DNA of 23,646 nucleotides from Candidatus Caccovivens faecavium (GTDB lineage: Bacteria > Bacillota > Clostridia > Christensenellales > UBA1242), in assembly GCA_018715545.1 (NCBI GenBank), contig DVLK01000053.1, forward strand, positions 1-23,646. Reading direction: 5' to 3'. Position numbers and translations under genes: made by a program. Every line of letters starts with the position of its first letter. Within the stretch, counting starts at the first letter, position 1. Of this stretch, positions 1-7,167 are shown piece after piece. Below the pieces are notes generated by a model, which saw nothing but the letters and a program-made list of their open reading frames with translations, was not told where the DNA came from and ran no database searches.

Positions 1-43
1 TCTCACGGCTGAATCAGGGGTTCGATTCCCCTTAGGATCACCA
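1..43 (+). tRNA. tRNA-Glu(CTC), 3' part, cut by the window edge
   Basis: The window opens inside an anticodon loop. It reads T, then CTC, A, C, then the 3' anticodon stem GGCTG, a four-base variable loop, the T-arm AGGGG-TTCGATT-CCCCT, the acceptor strand TAGGATC, discriminator A and an encoded CCA. Anticodon CTC at positions 2-4 gives glutamate, and a four-base variable loop is usual for tRNA-Glu. The 5' half lies outside the window, so acceptor pairing cannot be checked. Confidence 0.85.
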
Positions 44-44
44 G

Positions 45-73
45 AAAAAGCCAAGTAATTCTTGGCTTTTTAA
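45..73 (+). terminator. Rho-independent terminator of tRNA-Glu
   Basis: Directly after the CCA end, GCCAAG (50-55) and CTTGGC (61-66) form a perfect 6-bp stem with a 5-nt loop. A-rich sequence precedes it and TTTTTAATT follows. Confidence 0.8.
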
Positions 74-123
74 TTAAGAATAAAGATTAAAAAGAAAGAA
101 TAAAAAGAATTTAAAAAAAAGTT

Positions 124-252
124 TAAGGGAATCGAACGGGCGGTAAAGCAAAGGCAACAGTGTCTGCGTTTGCTCCGCCCCGGCGTGATAGCAGTTCAGC
201 CAACATAGCCCTACAATCTGCGGAGCGATTCCCCTTAGGATCACCAGAAAAA
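124..252. repeat. Small GC-rich palindromic insertion with duplicated tRNA 3' end
   Basis: A GC-rich block in AT-rich surroundings. Its ends are inverted copies of tRNA T-arm sequence: TAAGGGAATCG at 124-134 and CGATTCCCCTTA at 226-237. Inside, GGGCGG plus AGCAAA (138-152) pair with TTTGCT plus CCGCCC (169-180), a 12-bp stem with a small bulge. The right end continues into a 27-bp exact copy (226-252) of the tRNA-Glu 3' end at 23-49, followed by its own terminator-like stem CCAAGC/GCTTGG (256-271). It has no coding potential. It looks like a miniature tRNA-associated repeat or the scar of an integration event. Confidence 0.6.
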
Positions 253-464
253 TCGCCAAGCAAACGCTTGGTTATTTTTAGTTAAGAGTGAAGATCGAAA
301 AATGAAGAGCGGTGGATATATTTAAGAAAGATAGAGAAAATCGAGCGAGCGCAGTCGCGGAGCCAATAGCTCGATGAAGCGACAGGTCTCGATGTGATAG
401 ATTTGCAAATTTTGCTTATTTTTTAAAATTTGTTAAAGCAAAATGAAGCGATTCCTCAAATCTC
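253..464. other. Intergenic, structured, no gene
   Basis: No credible ORF. Contains the stem CCAAGC/GCTTGG (256-271), a GC-richer patch around 340-400 with several copies of TCGAG/CTCGA-type words, and a long imperfect palindrome around 401-464 whose outer arms are GATTTG and CAAATC and whose inner arms are ATTTTGCTTA and TAAAGCAAAAT. Probably a run of host intergenic repeats. No function is evident. Confidence 0.4.
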
Positions 465-497
465 AAAAATAGCCTTTGTTTTAAGGCTGTTTTTTAT
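465..497 (-). terminator. Terminator at the end of the FAD oxidoreductase pseudogene
   Basis: AGCCTT (471-476) pairs with AAGGCT (483-488) around a 6-nt loop, with A-rich DNA on one side and T-rich DNA on the other. It can therefore end transcription in either direction. On the minus strand it follows the stop codon of the oxidoreductase (494-496) directly. Confidence 0.65.
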
Positions 498-1701
498 TTT
501 ATGGTAAGATTTGGAGAAATAAATTTGAGGCAATCATCAATCTTTTCATTCTTTAATAGTTTCACTATGTTCTGTGCACCATATATTGAATATAAAATTC
601 CGTTTGCCCCATATCCTAAATTATAAAAAATACCCTCATCTTCTTCAAGCGTTCCTACTATTGAAAGATTGTTTGTTGTTGAGGAAAATAACCCACAAAA
701 CTCATACTCAAAACTTGCATTTTTAAGTTCTGGAAACATGTTAATGGCAAACTTTTTTAATTTTTTATATTTTTTCTCCGCTTTTTTGTCCTTTATCCTA
801 TCACCTTTTAAAATAGTATCTTCCCCTCCTATTATCAGTCTATTATCATCGGACAGCCTCATGTAATGATATGGAGTGGAGTTGTCTTGCAAAAGTTCAC
901 GATTTTGCCAAAGCTTATCTTTAAATTTTTCGCTTGTTATGGTATAGCTAACAAATTTAGTACATAATTCTTTCTTAGTAAATAATGCTGTATTATAGCC
1001 AGTTGTACATATGATTTTTTTACATTTTATTTCAATACTATAGTTTGTAATAACCTTATAACCATTTTTTAGCTTGACAATTTCTGTGGCCTCAGTGTGC
1101 TCAAATATTCTTATTTGCCTATCAACATTTTCAATCAATTGCTTTTCAAATAGATATGGATTAAATTCAGCCCCGCCATTTTTAGCAATAATACCCGCTT
1201 TTAAATAAAAAGGAAAAGGATTGTTTTTTCATCAACAAACTCTATTTTTAGATTATTATTCTGCCTAAATCTTGCCTCTCTTTCTAGTTCGCTAACTTCA
1301 CTTTTCTTAGTCGTAAAAACTAATGTATCACGCTTACTATAATTACAAAAATTACTAAGCTGTTTGATAATCTTATCAATATTATCAAGCGCTTTAAGTC
1401 CAAGATTATAAATTTTGACAATATCATCCTTTTTAAAATAAGCTGTTAAATCATTCGCATGCTCGTCAAATTGATATTCTAAAAGCGCCGTTGCACAGCT
1501 TGTGTTCATGTATCCAAGCCTATATTTTTCAATTAAAACGGTATTGAAGTTGTTTTGAGCAAAATAATAAGCTGTTATTGCTCCGTCAATACCACCTCCC
1601 ACAATTAAATAGTCACATTCTATATTTTTATCAAGATATGGAAAACCTTTTATTTTATCCTTTACATCACTAAAATATGGCTTTCCTTTGACATACTCCA
1701 T
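494..1701 (-). pseudogene. FAD-dependent amino-acid/glycine-oxidase-like oxidoreductase, frameshifted
   Basis: Two reading frames make one protein of about 400 residues. The upstream part (1701 down to about 1201) starts with ATG behind a GGGG-type ribosome binding site. It has a dinucleotide-binding fold near residue 31 (YLIVGGGIDGAITAYYFAQ) and a downstream acidic residue in VLIEK, as in the DAO family (FAD-dependent amine and amino-acid oxidases). The second part (to 494) carries the C-terminal FAD-domain signatures IICTTGYNT and a late glycine-rich stretch (NLGYGANG). The break is at a run of six A on the coding strand (plus-strand T at 1224-1229). Seven A would join the frames without a stop and read on as NNPFPFYLKAG. 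This is either a real disruption or a single-base sequencing error. Such enzymes oxidise amines or amino acids using FAD; the substrate cannot be named. Confidence 0.75.
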
Positions 1702-1976
1702 AACATCCCCTTTCTTCTATTTTTAGATAAAAAGGAAGTTTTTAATCGTCTTATACAAAAATTAGCGCGAAATAAACTCACATTTAAAATTAATTTAAAT
1801 AAGCTCGCGATTGTGTCACTTTTTTTCTTCCATTTCCAATTATCGCTTCGATTGAATTTTCATTTATAGGAAACTCGCTCCCTTTCCTAAAAGTGATTTT
1901 CACTATTGGGAGCTCTTTTTTCAGTGGTAGTCGCTTATACCTCAAAATTAAATCTTAAAATAGCATACCATATAAG
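1702..1976. other. Intergenic, one terminator-like hairpin
   Basis: No gene. GCTCCC (1877-1882) pairs with GGGAGC (1908-1913), with an inner stem AGTGA/TCACT, followed by TCTTTTTTC on the plus strand. This has the form of a plus-strand terminator, but no plus-strand gene lies upstream, so it may belong to a short RNA or be incidental. Confidence 0.4.
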
Positions 1977-2095
1977 GCACGACCAATTCGCCAACAAAGT
2001 GCGAATTGCGTTTGGTCGTGAAATGAAAAAAACAAGCGAAAAGGCGATGCTTTTCGAACTTGTTTCGAAAACGAGCAAAAGTGCAGTTTTTTCAT
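1977..2095 (-). repeat. Dispersed 3'-end palindromic repeat, copy A
   Basis: Starts immediately after the CCA end of the split tRNA-Thr (minus strand). It aligns well with 23258-23379 and with both ends of 20271-20459, including the shared words AAAGCATCGCC/AAAGCATCACT, TTTTGCTCGTTTTCGAAAC and GGTCG. The minus-strand outer arms ATGAAAAAAC and GTTTTTTTCAT can pair. A second palindrome (CACGACCA...TGGTCGTG, 1979-2020) closes the far end. Copies B and C have the same layout after other genes. Confidence 0.7.
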
Positions 2096-2141
2096 TGGAG
2101 CTTACGACGAGATTCGAACTCGTGACCTCAGCCTTACCAAG
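2096..2141 (-). pseudogene. 3' half of host tRNA-Thr(GGT), split by the element
   Basis: Read on the minus strand, this stretch gives the anticodon loop from CTTGGTAA, 3' anticodon stem GGCTG, variable AGGTC, T-arm ACGAG-TTCGAAT-CTCGT, acceptor CGTAAGC, discriminator T and CCA. The 5' half is missing here. It lies 16.7 kb away at 18819-18857, with acceptor GCTTACG. The two halves share the 9-bp core, and joined they give a 76-nt tRNA with every stem paired. This half no longer has a promoter. Confidence 0.92.
2133..2141. other. attL core
   Basis: CTTACCAAG, identical to 18819-18827. It is the complement of the 7-nt tRNA-Thr anticodon loop plus one closing base pair. The bases next to it differ (C before and T after here; T before and G after at attR), which fixes the shared core at 9 bp. 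Confidence 0.85.
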
Positions 2142-2177
2142 TATTGAATTTCACCTAAATAGGACTTGAACTCAAAG

Positions 2178-2209
2178 CACAGGAAACCCTTATATTTCCT
2201 GTGTTTTTT
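2178..2209 (+). terminator. Terminator just inside the left end of the element
   Basis: CACAGGAAA and TTTCCTGTG form a perfect 9-bp stem followed by TTTTTT on the plus strand. No plus-strand gene precedes it within the element. It may shield the element from host transcription, or end a read-through transcript when the element is a circle. Confidence 0.7.
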
Positions 2210-2228
2210 CTTACTCCCAAAACTCTCA

Positions 2229-2359
2229 ATTGTTGTCAATTTTCAAAAATCTGACAACAGTTGACAACAAAAGCCCCATTTTAACCCACCAAAACAACCA
2301 ATTTTTCCACCTAAAATCATCTAAACTCGCCTAAAACCGAACATCAAGTGTTGTCAGGA
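2229..2359. promoter_or_regulatory. Left-end repeats, probable integrase/excisionase arm sites
   Basis: Repeated TTGTTGTCAA/TTGACAACAA words: TTGTTGTCAA (2230-2239), CTGACAACAG (2251-2260), TTGACAACAA (2261-2270) and TGTTGTCAGG (2349-2358). The same word occurs three times at the right end. A further 13-bp sequence, CCACCTAAAATCA (2307-2319), is exactly inverted at 18501-18513. Paired, repeated short sites near both ends are what a tyrosine integrase with an N-terminal arm-binding domain uses. The assignment is inferred from position and repetition. Confidence 0.6.
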
Positions 2360-2407
2360 AGAAATTTAAATTATTTTTACAAATTAGCAACAGAAATTTA
2401 ATTAGTA

Positions 2408-2416
2408 TGTTATAAT
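2408..2416 (+). promoter_or_regulatory. Extended -10 promoter of the restriction-modification locus
   Basis: TGT-TATAAT at 2408-2416, 26 bp before the first gene. The extended TGn motif compensates for the lack of a recognisable -35 box. It is the only clear promoter before the tightly packed genes from 2443 to hsdS. Confidence 0.6.
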
Positions 2417-2442
2417 AAAAACAAATATAAGGAGATTTATTA

Positions 2443-3513
2443 ATGAATATCGAAAAAGTCAACAAAACTATCGAATTATATAAAGTTTATTTAGCAAAGC
2501 AAAATCAATCCAAAAATGATTTTATTGATAGAAAGGAAAGGATTGCTTATTATCAAAAGTTTAATAAAGAATGTCTTTTAAAATTAAGCGAAGATGACTT
2601 CGTTGAGTTTATTGGCAAATTATGGGCATCGGCTATGTATGGAAGTAAGAAATATTTAGCTGATCAAATGATTTCTAGCAATAAGGGATTTGACAATTTA
2701 AAATCCATGCTTGCAGAATTTATATATGGAAAGCAAGATTTATCTGTTAGGTGGGATAAATTTTTAAAAGAAGCAAAATTTTTTGGACCGTCATATATGA
2801 GCGAAATATTGGGATATGTGTATCCTAATGAATGTGCTCTTGCAAATAATCAAGTTATTAAAGCCCTTGATTATCTTGAAATGCCAAAAGTTCCACACTA
2901 TAATTATCAATTTACCGGCAAAAAATATTTAGAAATTTGTGATGTTGTTAAACAATTATCAATAAAATTAAAAAATGCAGGAGTAGAATGTGAAAATTTA
3001 CTAGCAGTAGATTATTATTTGTGGGAAGTGACAAGATTAACAAATGATAGTGTTGTTATTGAGAATAGCGAAGAAATCAAACCTGTTACAAATAAAGATC
3101 AAGAATTTATACATAAAGAAATTATAGATAAAATAGTTGAAATTGGCAGTTTGCTTGGCTTTGATGCAAAGTCTGAGGTTAGAGTTGGAAAGGGTGCAGT
3201 TGTGGATGCTGTATGGAGTATCAACATTGGAAACATGGGACAAATAATGTATGTTTTTGAAGTCCAAACAAAAGGAAGTGTTGATAGCCTACTACTGAAT
3301 TTGCAAAAGGCCAACAACAATAAATCTGTTCAGGCGATAGTTGCAGTTTCTGATGAAACTCAATTAGTAAAAATTAAAAATGAGAGTGAAGAGGTTAATA
3401 ATTTGCGAGATTTAAAATTATGGGACTATAAAGATGTTTTAAAAGTTTATGATTCTTTAAATAACGCAATGAGTTCAATAAATAAATTAGGACTAGTTCC
3501 AAAAGGATTTTAA
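2443..3513 (+). CDS. Putative PD-(D/E)XK-like protein of the type I R-M operon
   Basis: A 356-residue protein I do not recognise by name. Residues 1-200 are mainly helical and well conserved in appearance, with tryptophans at 61, 104 and 194. The C-terminal part (about 220-310) has the order helix, strand, strand, helix with VVDAVW (D255) and YVFEVQTKGS (E273, Q275). This resembles the D...ExK core of restriction-type nucleases, with glutamine in place of the usual lysine. No membrane segment or signal peptide. It starts with ATG after AAGGAG and ends 11 bp before hsdM, whose ribosome binding site lies in that gap, so the two are co-transcribed. It could be an accessory nuclease, a DNA-recognition subunit or a regulator of the R-M system. 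The fold call rests on motif spacing alone. Confidence 0.6.
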   Translation: MNIEKVNKTIELYKVYLAKQNQSKNDFIDRKERIAYYQKFNKECLLKLSEDDFVEFIGKLWASAMYGSKKYLADQMISSNKGFDNLKSMLAEFIYGKQDLSVRWDKFLKEAKFFGPSYMSEILGYVYPNECALANNQVIKALDYLEMPKVPHYNYQFTGKKYLEICDVVKQLSIKLKNAGVECENLLAVDYYLWEVTRLTNDSVVIENSEEIKPVTNKDQEFIHKEIIDKIVEIGSLLGFDAKSEVRVGKGAVVDAVWSINIGNMGQIMYVFEVQTKGSVDSLLLNLQKANNNKSVQAIVAVSDETQLVKIKNESEEVNNLRDLKLWDYKDVLKVYDSLNNAMSSINKLGLVPKGF

Positions 3514-3524
3514 GGAGAAAACAA

Positions 3525-5024
3525 ATGATTACAGGACAATTAAAAAATAAAATAGATGCAATATGGGATACATTCTTTGCTTCAGGTATTACTACTCCTC
3601 TTACAGTAGTTGAGCAAATCACATATTTATTATTCATCAAACTTTTAGATGACAACCAATTAAAAAAGGAAGCAACTGCTAGCATATTTAAAACTGAGGT
3701 AAAAAACCCTGTATTTAAAGATGGCAATTGGAAAAACCCTGAAACTGAAAAAGAAGTTCCATATAAAAATCTTCGTTGGAGTGTTTTCAAGAATTTAGAT
3801 ACTCGTGAAATGTTTAACTTAATGAGAAACGATGTATTTGTATTTATTAAAAACATAAACACAGGTAAAGATTCTTCATATAGCAAATTTATGCAAAATG
3901 CAATCTTTATGATTCCAAACGAAAGAACCCTTGCGAGAGTTGTTGAGGGCATTAACGGACTTGATTTGAACGATAAAGATGCTATGGGAGATGTTTATGA
4001 ATATATCCTTGGCAAAATGGCAAGTTCAGGAATAAACGGACAGTTTAGAACACCAAGACACATTATAAGAATGATGGTTGAATTGATGCAACCTACATTA
4101 AAAGATGTTATTTGCGACCCAGCAATGGGTTCTGCAGGCTTTATTGTAGAAAGTGCAAAATATGTCAGCGAACACTACGAAAATGAATTATTAAAACAAG
4201 AAAATCAAGAAAAATATGCAAATAGTATGTTTTATGGCTTTGATACTGATCAAACAATGCTTCGTATTGGTGCAATGAACATGATGCTTCACGGTGTTGA
4301 AAATCCAAACATTGAACAAAGAGATTCTCTTTCAGAAGATAATACCGACAAAGATAAATACACAATGGTTTTAGCAAACCCACCATTTGCTGGAAGCCTT
4401 GAATATGCCGATGTTTCAAAAGATATTCTTGCTCTTACAAGAACAAAAAAGACTGAAATTCTATTCTTAAGTTTGTTTACTAGAATATTAAAAATCGGTG
4501 GAAGATGTGCTTCCATTGTTCCTGATGGAATTACAAACAATACTAACGATTCAGCGTATACAACAATCAGAAAGGAATTGGTAGAAAACCAAAAATTAGA
4601 GGCTGTGATATCAATGCCAAGTGGCGTATTCCAACCTTATGCTGGAGTTTCTACTGCTATTCTTATCTTCACAAAAACAAATGCTGGTGGGACTGATAAA
4701 GTTTGGTTTTACAATATGAAAGCAGATGGTTATCAACTTTCAAAGAAAAGAACTCCAATAAAAGAAAATGATATTCCTGATATCATAAATCGTTTTAGAA
4801 ATCTAGAAGCTGAAGAATCAAGAACAAGAAAAGATCAATCGTTCTTTGTTTCAAAGGAAGATATTGTTAAAAATAATTATGTCTTAAACATCAATGATTT
4901 TATGGAAACTGAGAAAAAAGAAATCGAGATAGAATCTCCTCAGGAAATCATGAAAGACATTGACAAATTAGACGAAGAACTAGCAACTCTTAAACAAGAA
5001 TTAAAAGATTTGTTGGGGGTGTAA
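3525..5024 (+). CDS. hsdM: Type I R-M DNA methyltransferase subunit HsdM
   Basis: 499 residues, normal for HsdM. The N-terminal helical domain (about 1-150) precedes QFRTPRHI (173-180), the S-adenosylmethionine motif DPAMGSAGF (198-206) and the catalytic motif IV NPPF (285-288), which marks an N6-adenine methylase. The C-terminal coiled helix (about 465-499) is where HsdM usually contacts HsdS. With HsdS it forms the M2S methylase, which marks the host's recognition sites; with HsdR added it forms the restriction complex. It starts behind GGAGAA, 11 bp after the upstream gene, and its stop is one base from the hsdS start, so translation is probably coupled. Confidence 0.96.
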   Translation: MITGQLKNKIDAIWDTFFASGITTPLTVVEQITYLLFIKLLDDNQLKKEATASIFKTEVKNPVFKDGNWKNPETEKEVPYKNLRWSVFKNLDTREMFNLMRNDVFVFIKNINTGKDSSYSKFMQNAIFMIPNERTLARVVEGINGLDLNDKDAMGDVYEYILGKMASSGINGQFRTPRHIIRMMVELMQPTLKDVICDPAMGSAGFIVESAKYVSEHYENELLKQENQEKYANSMFYGFDTDQTMLRIGAMNMMLHGVENPNIEQRDSLSEDNTDKDKYTMVLANPPFAGSLEYADVSKDILALTRTKKTEILFLSLFTRILKIGGRCASIVPDGITNNTNDSAYTTIRKELVENQKLEAVISMPSGVFQPYAGVSTAILIFTKTNAGGTDKVWFYNMKADGYQLSKKRTPIKENDIPDIINRFRNLEAEESRTRKDQSFFVSKEDIVKNNYVLNINDFMETEKKEIEIESPQEIMKDIDKLDEELATLKQELKDLLGV

Positions 5025-5025
5025 G

Positions 5026-6114
5026 ATGGAACAATTATTAAAATTACAGGATGTCTGTATTGCAAAAACTTCGAACATCACTCAGAATAGTTTAAGTAAT
5101 GAAAACGGAGAATACCCAATATATGGGGCTAGTGGTTTAATAAAAAATATTGGATTTTATCAACAAGATAAAGAGTATATTGCAATTGTTAAAGATGGAT
5201 CTGGTGTAGGTCGAGTTTCACTACATCCAGCATATTCTTCAGTAATAGGAACAATGCAATATATTATTCCCGATAATAATATAATAGACACCAAATTTTT
5301 GTTTCACTACTTAAAACATCTAAACCTATCAAAATATTCGGTCGGAATGGCAATTCCCCATATTTACTTCAAGGATTATAAAAATGAAGCTTTAAATGTA
5401 CCCTCATTAGAAATTCAAAAAGAAAAATCAAAGACATTAGATAATTTAGTAAAGTTAATCGATATAAAAGAGCAAATATTAAAAAAATATGACAATTTAG
5501 TCAAATCACAATTTATCGAGATGTTTGGAGATCCTGATTTATCACAGCAGAAAGAATCATGGGATGAGTTAGAAAATGTTGGAGAAATTGTTGGTGGCTC
5601 TACTCCGAAAACATCAATAAAAGAGTATTGGGATGGAGATTTGAATTGGTTCACTCCTGCAGAGATTAAAGAAAATGATTTTATTGTTAATCAATCTGAA
5701 AGAAAGATAACTGAACTAGGAGCAAAAAGTTGCTCGTTAAGAAAAATGCCAATTAACACTGTAATTCTATCCTCTCGTGCGCCAATTGGAAAAGTCGCAC
5801 TAGCAGGCTGTGAATTCTATTGTAATCAAGGATTCAAAAATATTGTATGCAACGAGAACTTAAATCCTATATTCCTTTTAATGCTATTGAAATATAATAA
5901 TGAGTATTTGAACTCTCTTGGTAGAGGAGCAACTTTTAAAGAAATATCAAAAACTATTGTTTCAAAAATTAAAATACCAACCCCACCAATTGAACTGCAA
6001 AATCAATTTGCTGACTTCGTTAAACACATCGATAAATTAAAATTTACTCTAAAAGAAGAGATAAAAAAACTACAAGAATGTTATAATTCACTTATGAAAG
6101 AGTATTTTGAGTGA
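5026..6114 (+). CDS. hsdS: Type I R-M specificity subunit HsdS (expressed copy)
   Basis: 362 residues with the usual two-fold layout: target recognition domain 1 (about 1-125), a helical spacer ending in KSQFIEMFGDP (160-170), target recognition domain 2 (about 175-315) and a C-terminal helical spacer that includes PPIELQNQFADFVKHID. It is slightly short for an HsdS (usually about 400). It decides which bipartite DNA site HsdM methylates and HsdR restricts. The DNA for the central spacer (5501-5528) and the distal spacer (6019-6045) recurs exactly in the partial copy downstream at 7171-7198 and 7683-7709, in the same reading frame. TRD2 can therefore be exchanged by recombination. Confidence 0.93.
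   Translation: MEQLLKLQDVCIAKTSNITQNSLSNENGEYPIYGASGLIKNIGFYQQDKEYIAIVKDGSGVGRVSLHPAYSSVIGTMQYIIPDNNIIDTKFLFHYLKHLNLSKYSVGMAIPHIYFKDYKNEALNVPSLEIQKEKSKTLDNLVKLIDIKEQILKKYDNLVKSQFIEMFGDPDLSQQKESWDELENVGEIVGGSTPKTSIKEYWDGDLNWFTPAEIKENDFIVNQSERKITELGAKSCSLRKMPINTVILSSRAPIGKVALAGCEFYCNQGFKNIVCNENLNPIFLLMLLKYNNEYLNSLGRGATFKEISKTIVSKIKIPTPPIELQNQFADFVKHIDKLKFTLKEEIKKLQECYNSLMKEYFE
5501..5528 (+). repeat. 28-bp direct repeat, hsdS central spacer (copy 1 of 2)
   Basis: Identical to 7171-7198, starting TCAAATCACA and ending GATGTTTGG. It encodes KSQFIEMFG in both hsdS copies. The sequences diverge immediately on either side, so the repeat is a discrete crossover site rather than general gene similarity. 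Confidence 0.9.
6019..6045 (+). repeat. 27-bp direct repeat, hsdS distal spacer (copy 1 of 2)
   Basis: Identical to 7683-7709, starting GTTAAACACA and ending AAATTAAAATTT. It encodes VKHIDKLKF. Looser similarity extends upstream (PPIELQN), so this could be either a crossover site or ordinary conservation of the spacer. Confidence 0.8.
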
Positions 6115-6143
6115 GAAATCTAGAAAAATTAACAAAAAAATGC

Positions 6144-6177
6144 GATAATATTCTCATTTAAAAGGAGAAATATTATC
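6144..6177 (+). promoter_or_regulatory. Inverted repeat over the -10 and ribosome binding site of the recombinase gene
   Basis: GATAATATTCTC (6144-6155) and GAGAAATATTATC (6165-6177) are inverted copies differing by one extra A. The right arm ends at the base before the ATG. The left arm includes a TGC-GATAAT extended -10. The AAGGAG ribosome binding site (6062-6067 of the 6100s line, i.e. 6162-6167) lies at the loop and stem edge. In RNA this hairpin would partly hide the ribosome binding site if transcription starts upstream in hsdS; in DNA it could be an operator. Confidence 0.55.
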
Positions 6178-7167
6178 ATGAAAGAAGAACTAATGACAAA
6201 TATCGAGCAAGAAATGATGTCTGTGCTCGATAATGCACAAATGGAACAATTAAAAAGAGTGTTAAAACATTGTTTTTATAATGTAAAAGTCACTTTTGAA
6301 GAACAAGACATCGAAAAAGAGTTAAACAACAACAAATTATTGGGCAGTTTTTTATCATCCAAGCATATTGAGGGTTGTTCAGCAAAATCATTAAAATATT
6401 ACCGCTCAACAATAGAAAATATGTATAAAAGTGTTAAAAAACATGTAAAACACATTACAACTGACGATTTACGAGAATATTTAGACATTTATCAGAAGAA
6501 AAATAATGCAAGTAAAGTCACAATTGACAATGTTAGGCGCATATTTTCAAGTTATTTTGCTTGGCTTGAGGATGAAGATTACATTATTAAGAGTCCTGTT
6601 AGAAGAATCCATAAAGTTAAAACAGGTAAATCAGTAAAAGAAACTTATACCGATGAAATGCTTGAAATAATGCGTGATAGCTGTGAAAATATACGAGATT
6701 TAGCCATGATTGACCTGTTAGCATCAACAGGAATGCGTGTTGGAGAGTTGGTTACACTTGATATTACCGACATTGATTTTGACAATAGAGAGTGTGTTGT
6801 TTTTGGCAAAGGCGACAAAGAAAGACGAGTTTACTTTGATGCAAGGACAAAAATACATCTTTCAAACTACATAAAAAGCCGAAAAGATGATAATCAGGCA
6901 CTATTTGTTACTCTTTTCGCCCCTCACCAACGCTTAAAAATAAGCGGAGTTGAGATAAGATTGCGTGAATTAGGTAGAAAACTAAATATTCCAAAAGTTC
7001 ACCCACATAAATTCAGAAGAACACTCGCTACAAGGGCAATTGACAAAGGAATGCCAATAGAACAAGTCCAAAAATTGCTTGGTCATACAAAAATTGACAC
7101 TACTTTGCAGTATGCAATGGTTGATGAAGCCAATGTTAAGCTTGCTCACAAGAAATATATTTGTTAG
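6178..7167 (+). CDS. Tyrosine recombinase of the hsdS locus
   Basis: 329 residues, XerC/D-like size. A SAM-like core-binding domain (about 50-135) is followed by a catalytic domain with R187 in STGMRVGE, a lysine region around 211-213 (GKGDKERR), HKFR (H277, R280), LLGH (H303) and the nucleophile Y312 in QYAMV, so all expected catalytic residues are present. It sits between the complete hsdS and the partial hsdS cassette, and its stop is 3 bp before the 28-bp repeat. Recombinases in this position reshuffle specificity domains in other phase-variable type I systems, such as those of Streptococcus pneumoniae. That is its likely job here, distinct from the element integrase at 14838. It starts with ATG after AAGGAG. 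Confidence 0.9.
   Translation: MKEELMTNIEQEMMSVLDNAQMEQLKRVLKHCFYNVKVTFEEQDIEKELNNNKLLGSFLSSKHIEGCSAKSLKYYRSTIENMYKSVKKHVKHITTDDLREYLDIYQKKNNASKVTIDNVRRIFSSYFAWLEDEDYIIKSPVRRIHKVKTGKSVKETYTDEMLEIMRDSCENIRDLAMIDLLASTGMRVGELVTLDITDIDFDNRECVVFGKGDKERRVYFDARTKIHLSNYIKSRKDDNQALFVTLFAPHQRLKISGVEIRLRELGRKLNIPKVHPHKFRRTLATRAIDKGMPIEQVQKLLGHTKIDTTLQYAMVDEANVKLAHKKYIC

Noticed and set aside
74..259. 61-residue open frame near the left end
   Set aside because: It crosses the GC-rich palindromic insertion and repeated tRNA sequence. No ribosome binding site or protein-like features.
1906..2169. 87-residue plus-strand open frame
   Set aside because: It runs through the dispersed repeat and the antisense of the split tRNA-Thr, has no ribosome binding site, and its composition reflects the repeat.
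2155..2175. Second tRNA remnant inside the left end (GGACTTGAACTC resembles a T-arm complement)
   Set aside because: Only about 12 bases match and the 7-bp acceptor and other arms are absent; too short to call.
3395..3952. 185-residue minus-strand open frame
   Set aside because: It lies antisense to the end of the PD-(D/E)XK-like gene and the start of hsdM, both well supported, and has no ribosome binding site or recognisable motif.
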